This document shows positions 48,706-60,200 of a DNA stretch of 64,000 nucleotides, piece by piece. The stretch covers positions 3,968,001 through 4,032,000 of the forward strand of contig CM065653.1 of the NCBI GenBank assembly GCA_033220425.1, written 5' to 3'. Position 1 is the first letter of the stretch; every line of letters starts with the position of its first letter. Under the pieces are notes generated by a model. It did no database searches. It saw only the letters and a list, made by a program, of their open reading frames with translations, and had not been told where the DNA came from. The DNA is from Lepraria neglecta (Eukaryota > Ascomycota > Lecanoromycetes > Lecanorales > Stereocaulaceae). The position numbers and the translations under genes were made by a program.

Positions 48706-49542
48706 ATCTGCGAATTATATTTCTGCCTCGGGGGTGCCTTAGTAGCCTCCGGGGCTATGAGCGGGGTATACCAGAAAGCTAGCTCAGGAGCGCCTCTAGG
48801 GGCCACCGAGGCACCCCGAGGCAGTCACGAGGCAGTCACGAGGCAGCAAGAGGCAACCCTAAATCGATTCCGTTGGGCCCCAAATTTGGAGGCCACCCGC
48901 GCAGAGATTATGCGATAAATCAGTCTGAATCAAGGCCCCGTAGGTGCCATATTGCGCGAGTTATTCGACTGCGCAGCGTTGAAATGTTGAAGTTTTGGGG
49001 CTGCGGGCGCTAGGAACGCGCCCAGCAACGCGCCCAGCAACGCGCCCAGAAGCAGCGCGTCCAGCGCCCAGACACCAACAAAGCTAAGGCCTTAGCAGCC
49101 CCCTAACGAGCGCCACAAACGTCAGCGCAATCAGCGCAATCAGCGCAATCAGCGCAATCAGCGCAATCAGCGCAGATTGCGCAAGTCCACCGAATACGCA
49201 TAGATTTACGCCGATGATATACGCTGTAGAAGCTGCACAGGCGCGCACCCCCCGCGAGAACTTTGGCTGAATCGCCCGAATCTGAGTAGATGTTGGGGCT
49301 GCGACATGGCGCTGCTGGGGGGTGAGGCCCCCGAGCGCTGCCGCCGATCATGGAACATCACGGCTTTCGGGGTTAAGCTTCTGGGCGCTTGGCGTCGAAG
49401 CTTGGCTACTCGGGCTGCCTCAGAGCTGCCTCTACTGCCTCAGAGCATTGCGCGTTGCGCTGAGGCAGCGGGGGCACCCCTAGGAGCTCCGGGCGCTATC
49501 CGCGGAAGCTAATATCTGCCGAGGCAGAAATAATTTGCAGAT
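48706..49542. mobile_element. GC-rich inverted-repeat element, copy 1 (MITE-like)
   Basis: 837 bp bounded by inverted repeats ATCTGCRAATTAT..TTCTGCCTCGG. It is inserted in Gypsy-1c, where the empty site in other copies reads continuously. The target duplication is unclear (possibly TA). It contains GC-rich decamer and nonamer arrays and a 68-codon open frame (49306-49512) conserved in copy 2. No transposase. Not RIP-mutated. Copy 2 starts at 63306 in the opposite orientation. Confidence 0.6.
49122..49180. repeat. CAGCGCAAT short tandem array
   Basis: About six units of the 9-bp repeat CAGCGCAAT. Copy 2 of the element has only about three. On the minus strand it creates a run of alanine, aspartate and cysteine codons, which is an artefact of the repeat. 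Confidence 0.7.
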
Positions 49543-51259
49543 GTACGTCTATTTCGATATGAGCTGGCTCGTTTACTTGAAAAGTATAGAGTACTAGAGG
49601 ATCTATATATACTTTCTTTAGTATATCAAATGCTTTCTATTAGTCTTATCCCTATATAAATCTAATATCTTTCTTTATAATATCTATTAGTAGAAGTACC
49701 TTCTTAGAGTATCCTTTAATAAACTTCCTATTAAAGTTAGTAAATTCTAAGAAGCTCTATACTACTTTAACGTCCTTTAGTATAGACTATTCGGCTATAG
49801 CCTAAATCTTTTCAGGGCTTATACTAATACCTTTTATACTAACTATAAATCCTAGAAATTCTACTAATTCCTTATAGAAGTCGTACTTTTCTAGTTTAAG
49901 AAGAAGTTTCGCTTATAATAGGCATCCTAAGATATCCTATATATACTCGATATATTCTTCCTTATTCTCGAAATAAATTAGTATATTATCAAGGTACGCT
50001 ATCGCTATTCGATCTAAATATACTCGTATATTATTATTAATAAATACTTAGTATATTACTAGTACGTTGGTAAGTCTAAATAGTATTACTAAATACTTAT
50101 AGTAGCTATATCTCGTTCGAAAGGTAGTTTTCTATTCTTCGCCTTCTTTTATTCGAATTAGATTATATACGCCTCTAAGATCTAGTTTAGTAAATATCCT
50201 TGCTTTTCTAAGCCGATCCTATAGCTCTCCTATATTTAGTAATAGATATCTATTCTTAATAGTAATATCGTTTAACTTTCTATAGTCGATATATAGTCTT
50301 AAGATTCCGTTCTTCTTTAGTATAAAGAGGATTAGATAATCTACTAGTAATTTGGATTCCCGAATAAATACCTTCTTTAGGTTCTTGTTAATATACTCGC
50401 GAAGTACCTTAAGTTCCTTTTCTAATAATACGTAGATAGGTCCAAATATTAGCTATCTACTAGGTTTAAATTCAATCTTATAATCCTATAGCTAGTATCT
50501 AGGTAATACTTCTATATCGTCTCTTCCTCGAATAAGTATATCTACTTACTATATTCCCGAGGGACGAAGGGTATATTAGTTCCTCTCTTAACTCTTATTT
50601 CTTTATCTCGCTAATCTTTACTAGTAACTATAGAGTTAGACTACCTTTTTATACCGTCCTTATACGAAGCTAAGGTAATATATACCTCGACTAGTCTTCG
50701 GTTCGACTTCTTATCGACTATTAAACGCTACTAATACGTAGGTATAATCCTAGTAATATTACTAGATCGATCTATTTTGAGTACTCCTCGAGCCTAATTA
50801 ATTATTAGATTATACTTCTTTAACCAAGATATTCCTAAAATCTTTCTTCTAATAATAGATTATCGCGAAATTCGGAGCAATTCCGCACTTGTAGCCAATG
50901 AGATTGGCCCTATATTCTGTATTCCCTCTCTCGGCTAGCGTCTTCAACTACCAAAACTTGAATTCGTATCGTAACTTCTTCGCACTACTTCCTCGCGCTA
51001 TATACTCGTATTGACCCCCTACTCGGTAGTACCCTCTACTCGGTAGACGCTAAGCCTAATTTGGTAACCTAGTCCAAAACACCGATTTTTCTATTCAAAT
51101 CCTCTATTCTATCTACTTAATACTACTAATATAGCCTTATTAATACTCTACGGCCCTCCCTCCCCTCCTTCCGACCTATAGGATATAGAAGACCTCTAGA
51201 TAGGCCCTCTAGAACTCCCGAAAGAGTAAAGAATATAGCTAGTATTAGACTTCTATTCC

Positions 51260-52260
51260 AAAAACATTAGTATACTATAACCTAAACCTATTTACCAGAT
51301 CGCTATTCGGTTCTAGATTAGTCGGAGTACTCTTTAAGATCGAATCAAGGGGAAGAAATTAAGGTAGGAAGCTCGCCAAGAATAGTAATTACTATCGCTA
51401 GTAGAAGAAGCTACTATTATAAGATAGATAATTTAACTCGGCAAATAGAGGTAGCTACTAAGTATTATATAGTTATAGTTAATAGCTTAGTAGATACTTC
51501 GAAAAAGAGGCTATATAAAGGATCTAGGGTATTACTAGATCGGTAAGTTCTTGAGTCGCTATCCTAATCTAAAATCGAAATTCCTCTCGTCTATAGATAA
51601 AGATAGGAATAATATTACCAGCGACCCTAGAACGATAGCTTATTAGTTCGAGCTCTACTATATAATAAAATAGAAGTATAAAGTAGAAGACTAGAATATA
51701 TATAATATAGAGGAAAAAGGCTTTATATTTAGAGTTCTAAAGAAGGTTAAATACGTTATCTTAAAATATACTATCTAACTATATATAATCTATTATGGTA
51801 ATCGGGAATAGATATCTCTCCTTAAGCTAATTTCGCTTGATAGAAGATTTCTTCGGCTCTAGATTATCTTTAAAGGAAAGTAATAATAAATAGTCTACTA
51901 GGAAGCACTTAGTAAAGAGAAGGTCTAGGGCTATATTATATATAGCGAGAATGGCTGGATAGATAACGAATTAGGCCTGCTATAGATAAGAGAGTACTTC
52001 TACTAGTTTACGAAGCGAGAAGGCTTGAATAATAAATACAGAATATTTATATTCGATAGCTATTAATTATATATTATAAATAAAGCTATCGAATTCTATA
52101 AAGCTTATAAGATTATCCTCAATATAAGCTATAGTTATTCCGGATACGAGCCCTTCTTCTACTACTAGTCTACTACCTCCGATAGTATTATAGAGCTCTA
52201 ATTAGGCTATCTAGTTATTCAATACCCTTGAGTAGTAGTAATTATATAAGTACATTGCTA
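51260..52260 (+). pseudogene. Fot1/pogo-type transposase remnant
   Basis: Fragments in the plus frames follow the order of Fot1/pogo DDE transposases. First comes a helix-turn-helix/CENP-B-like part, then FLSRYPNLKSKF followed by DKDRNN (about 51550-51610). IYNIEEKGFIF (about 51700-51740) occupies the place of the MDEKG block with the first acidic residue. FIFDSY (about 52045-52065) occupies the place of the second aspartate block, and KAIEFYKAYKIIL follows. Several stops and RIP-type changes; no long open frame. It would have cut and pasted the element, with TA targets expected for the family. Confidence 0.65.
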
Positions 52261-52339
52261 TTTTTTAAGATAGTTGGCCTAATTAGGCTTAGCGTCTACC
52301 GAGTAGAGGGTACTGCCGAGTAGGGGGTTAATACGAGTA

Positions 52340-52870
52340 CATTATATGATATTAAGATGATTTCATATATTTTGGAGTCAATCATTAGCTTGCTTGAGCA
52401 TCAAGAATTTTTAGAATCGGCCTATTTACGCAATAGTTATGAGCAAAAGAAGCGTTTTCGCCATGTTTTGCTTGCGCACCGTAACTTCTTCGCAGGACTT
52501 CCCCGCGCCACATACATCATATAATATCGAGATGATTTCATAAGTTTTGGAACCAAGCATGCGCTTTCCAACACCGTCAAAATTTTCAAAATCAGACTAC
52601 TTACGCAATAGTTATAAGCAAAAGAAGCGTTTTCGCCATGTTTTGCTGGCAGCGCGAGCTTAGTAGCAAATGCCAAGCATTGAGCTTGGCGCCTCCGGAC
52701 CCTGGAATATTAAGAGTTGAATACGCACCGCAACTTCTTCGCAGTAATGCCCCGCGCCACATATGTCATATGATATCGAGATAATCTTATCAGTTTTGGA
52801 ACCAAGCATGCGCTTTCCAATACCGTCGAAATTTTCAAAATCGGTCTATTTGCGCAAAACTTATAAGCAA
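52340..52870. repeat. ~250-bp satellite-like repeats
   Basis: Units with GCACCGTAACTTCTTCGCA, CCCCGCGCCACAT, GGAACCAAGCATGCGCTTTCC and AGCGTTTTCGCCATG recur at a spacing of about 250 bp (starts near 52475 and 52726). A partial older unit is near 50965. Reverse-complement copies are at 55690-56230. Confidence 0.65.
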
Positions 52871-52873
52871 TAT

Positions 52874-53681
52874 TCGCACATGGCGATATGGCACCGGATG
52901 GCTCAATTCGCACATGGCGATATGGCGATGGATTGCCTATTCGCACATGGCGATATGGCGGTAGATTGCCTATTCGTACATGGCGATATGGCGCTGGATT
53001 GCCTATTCTGCACATGGCGATATGGCGCTGGATTGCCTATTCTGCACATGGCGATATGGCGATGGATTGCCTGTTCGCACATGGAGATATGGCACCGGAT
53101 GGCTCAATTCGCACATGGCGATATGGCGATGTATTGCCTATTCGCATATGGCGATATGGCGCTGGATTACCTATTCTGCATATGGCGATATGGCGCTGGA
53201 TTGCCTGTTCGCACATGGAGATATGGCACCGGATTGCTCTATTCGCACATGGCGATATGGCGGTAGACTGCCTATTCGCACATGGAGATATGGCATCGGA
53301 TTACCCATTCGCACTGTTGGCTATATGGCACCGGATTGCCTATTCGCATATGGCGATATGGCGGTATGTTGCCTATTCGCACTGTTGGCGATATGGCACC
53401 GGATTGCCTATTCGCACATGGCGATATGGCGTCGGATAGCCTATTCGCACATGGCAATATAGCGGCGGATTGCCTGTTCGGCATATGCCGATATGGTACC
53501 GGATGGCTCATTCGCACATGGCGATATGGCACTGGATTGCCTATTCGCACTGTTGGCTATATGGCACCGGATTGCCTATTCGCACATGGCGATATGGCGG
53601 CAGGTTGGCTATTCGCACATGGAGATATGGCACTGGATTGCTCATTCGCATATGGCGATATGGCGGTATGTTGCCTATTCG
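52874..53681. repeat. 33-bp minisatellite, about 24 units
   Basis: The unit is close to CGCACATGGCGATATGGC followed by GCTGGATTGCCTATT. Counting units by hand gives 24 with small variations (GCACTGTTGGC replaces the start in three or four). Because 33 is divisible by 3 and the unit lacks stops, several frames on both strands stay open for 160-183 codons. These are artefacts, not genes. Confidence 0.9.
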
Positions 53682-54917
53682 TTCCGGGGGCATTCCAATG
53701 GCTTCCGGGGGCGAAAAGTGTCCTGGAACCATCCAAACCATGCAAAGCTTCAAAAATCATTTCTATATCCTAGAGCTATCTAAATAGCCAGCTCTTATAT
53801 ATACTAAAACCGTTGCTATTATACAAAGTTATAGATAAGCTTATAATTCAACACTATAGATAGATTACTTTCTAATTCGGCTTAAATTTTCTAAATAGAG
53901 TATAAAATAAGCGAGATATATCCGTTTTACGGTAATCTTCTATAAAGATTACGGGCACTTACTTATTATATAATAGATAGCTATCCTAATAATATTAAAG
54001 ATAATCTCCTTATAGTAGCGCTAAATTATAATAGATAACGAAAGTATCTCTTCGTCTATCTTTTCTATTAATAGTATTAACCTATCGGCTATCTAAAGGT
54101 TATACTACTATAACTTTTTCCAAGTTAATAATCTAGTTATTCGTACTAAGTCTCGCGAAATAAAGTTTCTAGTAGCTCTAGAATCTATTATCGCAACGGT
54201 CCGCTATCTATTAATAATTACTAGTATCTTGATATATATATCGTATTGCGCGGAATATAGATATTACTTAAGGGTTTATATATTAATCTCCTTATAGATA
54301 TCTCTACTATAAGGGATTACTCTTTTCTCTATTCGAGAAGGAATTCTATAAGTTATTTTTACCTTATATATTTTTGATATTCTTTATAGAGGTATATATA
54401 CTATTCTATTATATAGTATCCTTCTATATTTAGATTATAGATTAATTCTCGTCGTAGATTATTTATCTATACTTGTCCGTACCCTAGAAAGTATTGAAAT
54501 ATTCGTTTCTACGCTAGATACTATTTATATAAGTCTTCTATATAGTATATCTATCGTTAGAAGCCGCATTCTATAGATAGTTCTCCGTCTATATATTATC
54601 TATCGGCCTTATATACTAGGTATAGCTAATCTATATAGTGCTTCTAATATACCCTATAGTATACTAGGTGAAAACTATTATATCGATAGTCTTTTTCAAT
54701 TTCGATACTTGTCTATAGCTTTTTTAGCCTTAGCTCTTTTAATTCTTACTTCCCTTTCTCCTTAGGTATAATAGATCTAGGTTTAGATATAGTTAGTAAT
54801 TACTTAGAGTTTCCTTCTTTTTCCTTAGATATAGTAGATCTAGGCGTCGGTTTTCCTAATAATTATATATCTTTCTATTTAGCTTCTAATATACTAAAGG
54901 CTTTTTTTCTACTCTAG

Positions 54918-55038
54918 TGTTACGAACCGTACGTACCGGTCTTCGTATATGGATTGATTCTCAATAGGGATGGCGGTATTACTATATAAGAGGTAAAGTA
55001 GGCTTTAAGTAATACTAAGCGGGTCTAGTATATAATTA
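54918..55038 (-). repeat. Gypsy-1 LTR fragment
   Basis: 121 bp from TGTTACGAACCGTACG to GTATATAATTA, matching only the first quarter of the Gypsy-1b-type LTR. It is abruptly joined to Gypsy-1c interior and has the clean sequence of a late insertion that was later truncated. Confidence 0.6.
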
Positions 55039-55413
55039 ATAAGGATCCTCGATCTTATAAGTTTATCTTTAATATTATCCTTTAGATCTCTTTAGTATAT
55101 AGTTATTAATATATTATTATCCTAGTTAGTCTTTGCTATATACTATTAAAACTAATTGGAATACTCTAATATAGACTTCTTCTAGATTAAGTACTAGATA
55201 GTTTATATTACTATATTGACTTTATTTAATAGTCCGAATATACGGCGGATCTCGAGTCTAAATATAGCTATACTCTCTATCTATCGTTTAATTTCTATAT
55301 TATTATTATCTTCTAGTTCTTCTATATACTTCTTTAGAAACGAATTAACCTACTTTTAGGCTCTTCTATATAGGTAAGTAATAGTAAAGGTAGGATATTA
55401 TTATATAGGTATA

Positions 55414-56372
55414 CAAGTTAGTGCCCGTAATCTTCACAGAAGATTACCGTAAAAACTACTATATCTCGCTTATTTTATACTCTATTTAGAAAATTTAAGT
55501 GTAATTAGAAAGCACTCTATTTATAGTATATTATATATATATAAAGTTAAGCCCTAACCCTAATATATCGAAAGTTATTAAGGGTTCAATATTTGAGTGC
55601 TCCGGAGGCACTTCGGGGGTGACTGCGGGGGCAGCTTCAGGGAACTCCGCAGGCAAAAACATGTTTTTTGAGCTTTCCTTAGCCAAATCTTAACCAAATT
55701 TCAAAAGTCGAACGGCGTTAGAAAGCGCATGCTTGGTTCCAAAACTCATGAAATTATTTCGATATCATATGATCTATGTGGCGCGGGGCATTGCTGCGAA
55801 GAAGTTGCGGTGCGCATGATGTTCTAGGGTCCGGGGGCGCCAAGCTCAATGCTTGGCATTTGCTACTGAGCTTGTGCTGCCCGCAAAAACATGGCGAAAA
55901 CGCTTCCTTTAGTTATTACTTTTGCGTAAGTAGACCGATTTTGAAAATTATGACGGCATTAGAAAGCGCATGCTTGGTTCCAAAACTTATGAAATCATCT
56001 CGATATCATATAACGTATGTGGCGCGGGGCATTACTGGGAAGAAGTTGCGGTGCGTATTCAACTTTTGCTACTGAGCTTGCAAAATATGGCGAAAACGCT
56101 TCTTTTGCTCATAACTTTCGCGTAAATGGACTGATTCTAAAAATTCTTGATGCGTAAGCAAGCTAATAATTGACTCCAAAACTTATGAAATTATCTCGAT
56201 ATTATATAACGTATATGGCGCGGGGCAATGCCGTATTCGGATTTTGATATTCTTACTTGGCGGCGCTAACTAAAGAAGGTAGTTAGTAGGGGTAATATAG
56301 GAGTACTTTAATTGGCTACAAGTACGGAATGCCTCCGAAAGTCGCGATAATCTATTATTAGAAGAAAGATTA
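55414..56372 (-). mobile_element. Deletion derivative of the Fot1-like transposon
   Basis: About 959 bp, inverted relative to 50842-53964. It has the same two ends (CAAGTTAGTGCCCGTAATC on the left, TCTATTATTAGAAGAAAG on the right) and about two satellite units, but lacks the transposase and the 33-bp minisatellite. The flanks come from differently oriented Gypsy-1 pieces, so the junction also marks a rearrangement. Confidence 0.55.
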
Positions 56373-56815
56373 AAGAAGAAATAGAGTATAAGGTTAAGAG
56401 GATCCTAGATAGAAGAAATTAGTTCTATCTAGTTAAATAGAAAGGGTATAATAAAACGGAGAATACCTAGGAACCTCTTAGGAGCCTTGCGGGGAACTAT
56501 AGAGAATATCTATAAGAGTTCTATTAGAGATAAAAGAAGACTAGTCGAAGCTCCTAGGGACTTCCAGCTCGCCGGGGAGCTTGAATTACTTAGACGAGAT
56601 ATTGAATATTAGATTATCGGAAGAAGTAGGAGCGATATACTAATCCTCCTCTAACTCCTTAATATTCAATAGCTTATATTAGATAATTAGCTTCTTTTCG
56701 TTTTCTATCGCTTCGAATTATTTCTATAGATAGCTTACTTTTACTAGAGTATCGGATAACTTCTACTATATTTTATTACGTCGCTTTTTAACACGATGTA
56801 TTTCAAGGGGTAATA
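56373..56815 (+). mobile_element. Gypsy-1 3' fragment, plus orientation
   Basis: Reverse complement of the chromodomain end of Gypsy-1a. The chromodomain remnant is at about 56390-56470. It is probably the other end of Gypsy-1d, whose 5' LTR is at 33317/41654. It is cut at 56815 by the solo LTR of family X. Confidence 0.6.
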
Positions 56816-57089
56816 TATAATACTAACTATTATATTAGAAAGGTTTGCCTTGTTAGTAAAGCTATTCTAATATCTTCTAGCCCGCGGAGCGCTAGCGGAG
56901 ACCGGGATGATATTCGATCGACTTAGTAGCTATTAGGAGCTAGACTCTTAGTAGAGCGCTAGCTGCCTAATAGCGGCTATATATTACTCGTAGAGAGAAG
57001 CTTAAGAAGCGGTCTGTCTACTTCTTTCCTAAAGATCCTTAGTAATTAGTTCTAATATAGAACTATCTATACTATACTAGTAATATAGC
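56816..57089. repeat. 450-bp solo LTR (family X), copy 2, left part
   Basis: Starts TATAATACTAAC. It matches 41778-42048 and is split by the Gypsy-2 insertion. The remainder is at 62965-63141. The summed length is 451 bp. Confidence 0.65.
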
Positions 57090-57294
57090 TATTAGGGGCC
57101 TGCCTAGAGCGAGTCGATAGGGGTGTAGTATAACTAGAAGAATATATCTAAGGAGGGAAGATAGATACATGAAGCCTGCGCGTCTTGGAGACGCGCCAAG
57201 CCGCTAGCTATAAGTATAGTTATCGAATATTCGATAACTATACTCTATAATACGTGTATCGGCACAAATAGTAAGCAAAGACCAAGTCGTAACA
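57090..57294 (-). repeat. 3' LTR of Gypsy-2
   Basis: 205 bp, TATTAGGGGCC to GTCGTAACA on the plus strand. It is followed by CTACCCCCCTCTC, the complement of the polypurine tract. Confidence 0.8.
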
Positions 57295-60200
57295 CTACCC
57301 CCCTCTCAAGTAAGTATCGTCCCTAATACGTAAGGCAAGATGACTATAGCCGATTCGGATTACCAGGCTTATTTGGGTATCGCGTATAGAAGTCGTCGAC
57401 TATATCCTGAGCGTTGCCAAATTCGTCACCGTCCGTATAGTACCATTGGCGGTCCGGTTGTTACTCGTTCTTCTATCGGACCCGGAACTATAGACGTCGA
57501 TTACGACCGAATAGTCGAGTATCCAAGATGTCGTCGATCTTCTACTCCTCCTAGCTATCTACTATAACGGGTCTTGGCGGCTTAGTTTACTAACTAGGTA
57601 GAGGGTCCGTAGCCGCTTTTCGTAGTAGACTAGGGTAGAAGATATCGTGTATTTATATACTTGATAGGAGTTCTAGGCGGTAGGATGATCCAACTTTATC
57701 TAATATCTTAAACGGTCTAAACATCTTGTTATCTAGTTTTCTACTCGGACGTTCCGTACTTATATTCCGACTAGATAGGAATACTATATCTCCTTCGTCG
57801 TATATAACGTTAGACCGCTTTTTATTAGCTTATTCTATCATCCTCCTATAGCTCGTAATATATTATTTAGTTATAAAGTCAAGGATTCTCGATATATAGT
57901 CCGCGATATCGTTCGCCTTGGTATACTAGATACGCTCACGAGCTATAGATCCAGTATCTATAGATAGAGAGAAGGATATCTAAGGGTAGAAACCTTTATT
58001 GGCAAAGAATAGAGTTACTCCTATAGCACTAGTAATAGAGTTATTATCCGCGAATTCGGCTATAGGAAGAAGCCGTACCCAATCATCTTGTATATACGAG
58101 CAATACGTCCTCAGGTAACGCTCGACGTCCTAATTAGCCCGTTCCGTCTAACCGTTAGTTTCCGGATAGAACGCAGTAGATAACTTGATATCGATCTTCA
58201 GCCGCTGATATAGTACCTTCTATAACAAGGATATAAACTAGGGCCCTCGGTCGGAGACGATCGACTCTAGAAGACCGTGCGAGCGGAAGATATATCTTAT
58301 TAGGATGTCGGCCGTAGCTTTCGTAGACGTGCCTTGGTCGGTTATAATATATAGAGCATAGTGGCGTTCTTTGGAAAGCCGATCTACTATAGCGTATATA
58401 GTATTATACCCTTCCGAAACGGGAAGTCCAGTAATAAAGTCTATAGAGATATCTTGCTATCGTTGCTCCGGCACCGGTAAAGCCTATAGTAGCCTATTAT
58501 ATTAGTCTCGAGGGGCCTTACTTCGTTAGTAGATATAGTAATTATAGATATAGCGAGTAATCTCATCTTTTATACTACGCTAGTAGAACTATCTCATTAC
58601 TAACTCAAGCGTCCTATTTCTACTAGGATGGCCGTATACGGGTTAGTTATAGCTTTCCTTGATTAGGTCCCTACGGAGCTTAGCTATTACTAGAACCTAA
58701 AGACGATCTTTATAGAAGAGTATATTGTTATAACTAGAGTAATAACGTAGGTTAACTATCTCGAATATCTAAGACGGATCCTTCGCAAGGGCCTTACGGA
58801 TACGCCTATAGTCGTCGTCTTCCTTATTGGCTAGTACTACCCTTGTATATAGAGGTAAGTCTTTATTAGCTATCGCGTTAATCCGTTCGTCTAATATAGT
58901 ATTATTACCGCTACCCCCCTCTTTAAGGTCTCTATCCTTAGAGAATTTCTAAAAATACTCTAGAGATAGTAGAGCACGGTATTAATACTTTTGATACTTA
59001 TCTTAGTTATTAGTAGGAACTAAGTTCGATATACGCGTTAGGGCGTCTACTTTGCCATTAGATTTACTACTCCGATATATGATTTTAAAGTTGAAATCAG
59101 CTAATTTCTCTGCCTATCGAGCTTGACGGTGTGTTAGCTCCTTTATCTATATAAAATATTCAAGGCTCTTATAATCAGTAAATATTTGGACGGGGATATC
59201 GGTTAATTCTAATTCAGGGCGCTAGTATTCTAGGTAGCGAACGATTACAAGTAGCTCCTTATTATAGATCTTATAGTTATACTCCGTAGGTAGTAGATTC
59301 TTACTATAGAAGGCAACTGGATAGAGGGCTCCGTTATCGTTAGCTTGGGATAGGATACCGCTATTGACGTAATCGGACGAATCTAGCTCTAGCACCGCTG
59401 GTCGGGATCTATTGTAATACCGAAGTACTAGGGCACTAGTAACCGTACTCTTAAGACGCTCGAAGGCTATCTAATATACTTTAGACTACTAGAATAGATA
59501 ATCCTTTTTAGTAAGCGATACTAGAGGTCTAACCGTTTTCGAGAAGTCCTTAATAAATCGGCGGTAGAAGTTATAGAAACCAACGAATACTTATACCTCC
59601 TTTAGACGAGTTAGGGGTTCCTAGTTAATAATAACCTCAACTTTAGAAGGGTCTATACGTAGACCTTCTATTAATATAATTAGTCCTCGGAAGGTTATCT
59701 CTTAGACGTAGAATTCGTATTTCTCGATATTAACTTATAGTCCGCCTCCCGAAGCTTTAGTAAGACCTTTTGTATATATTATTTATACTCTTTTTCCGTC
59801 TTACTATAGATTAGGATATTATCTAGATAGACCTGGTAGAAAGCATTCAGGTATTTAAAGAGGATATTATTTATATAGTACTAGAAGGACGTAGGTCTAT
59901 TAGTTAGGCCAAATAGTAGGATATAGTATTTGAACGCTCCGAAGGAGATAGTAAACGTTGTAAGATCTTCGCTGTCTAGATATATACGAAGCTTATTAAA
60001 CGCGGCGATGATATCTAGCTTCGTAAGATATTTATATCCGATAACGCGAGCAAGGGTTTCCTCGATAAGCGGTATAGGGTAGCGGTTCCGAATCGTAAAG
60101 GCGTTAAGTTTCTAATAGTCGATATAGAAACGGAGACTTCTATCGTACTTTTAGACGAAAAGGACTAGTAACGCGTAGGGAGCCGTGCTAGGTAAGATAA

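Larger units (their letters stand above)
50842..53964 (+). mobile_element. Fot1/pogo-like DNA transposon with tandem-repeat tail
   Basis: About 3.1 kb inserted in Gypsy-1c between ATTCCTAAAAT and ATTATATAATA, which are contiguous in Gypsy-1a and 1b. The left end starts CTTTCTTCTAATAATAG and the right end finishes AGATTACGGGCACTTA. Both ends recur in the inverted 959-bp derivative at 55414-56372. It contains a decayed transposase, a ~250-bp satellite and a 33-bp minisatellite. Target duplication not resolved. Confidence 0.6.
42514..55413 (-). mobile_element. Gypsy-1c retrotransposon, heavily interrupted
   Basis: Minus-strand Gypsy-1 copy in pieces: 3' LTR 42514-42971, then interior at 42972-43381, 43844-44624, 47528-48705, 49543-50841, 53965-54917 and 55039-55413. 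These align in order with Gypsy-1a and 1b. Interruptions are a solo LTR, a gag-only LTR element, a GC-rich inverted-repeat element, a Fot1-like element and an LTR fragment (54918-55038). The 5' LTR is not present; the copy stops in the gag region at a Fot1-like deletion derivative. No coding capacity. Confidence 0.7.

Noticed and set aside
49103-49351. 82-codon frame with repeated Cys-Ala-Asp
   Set aside because: Produced by the CAGCGCAAT tandem array. The repeat number differs in the second copy.
52763-53773. Overlapping open frames of 160-183 codons on the plus strand and about 67-101 codons on the minus strand
   Set aside because: They arise from a stop-free 33-bp tandem repeat. The peptides are 11-residue repeats in every frame with no domain.
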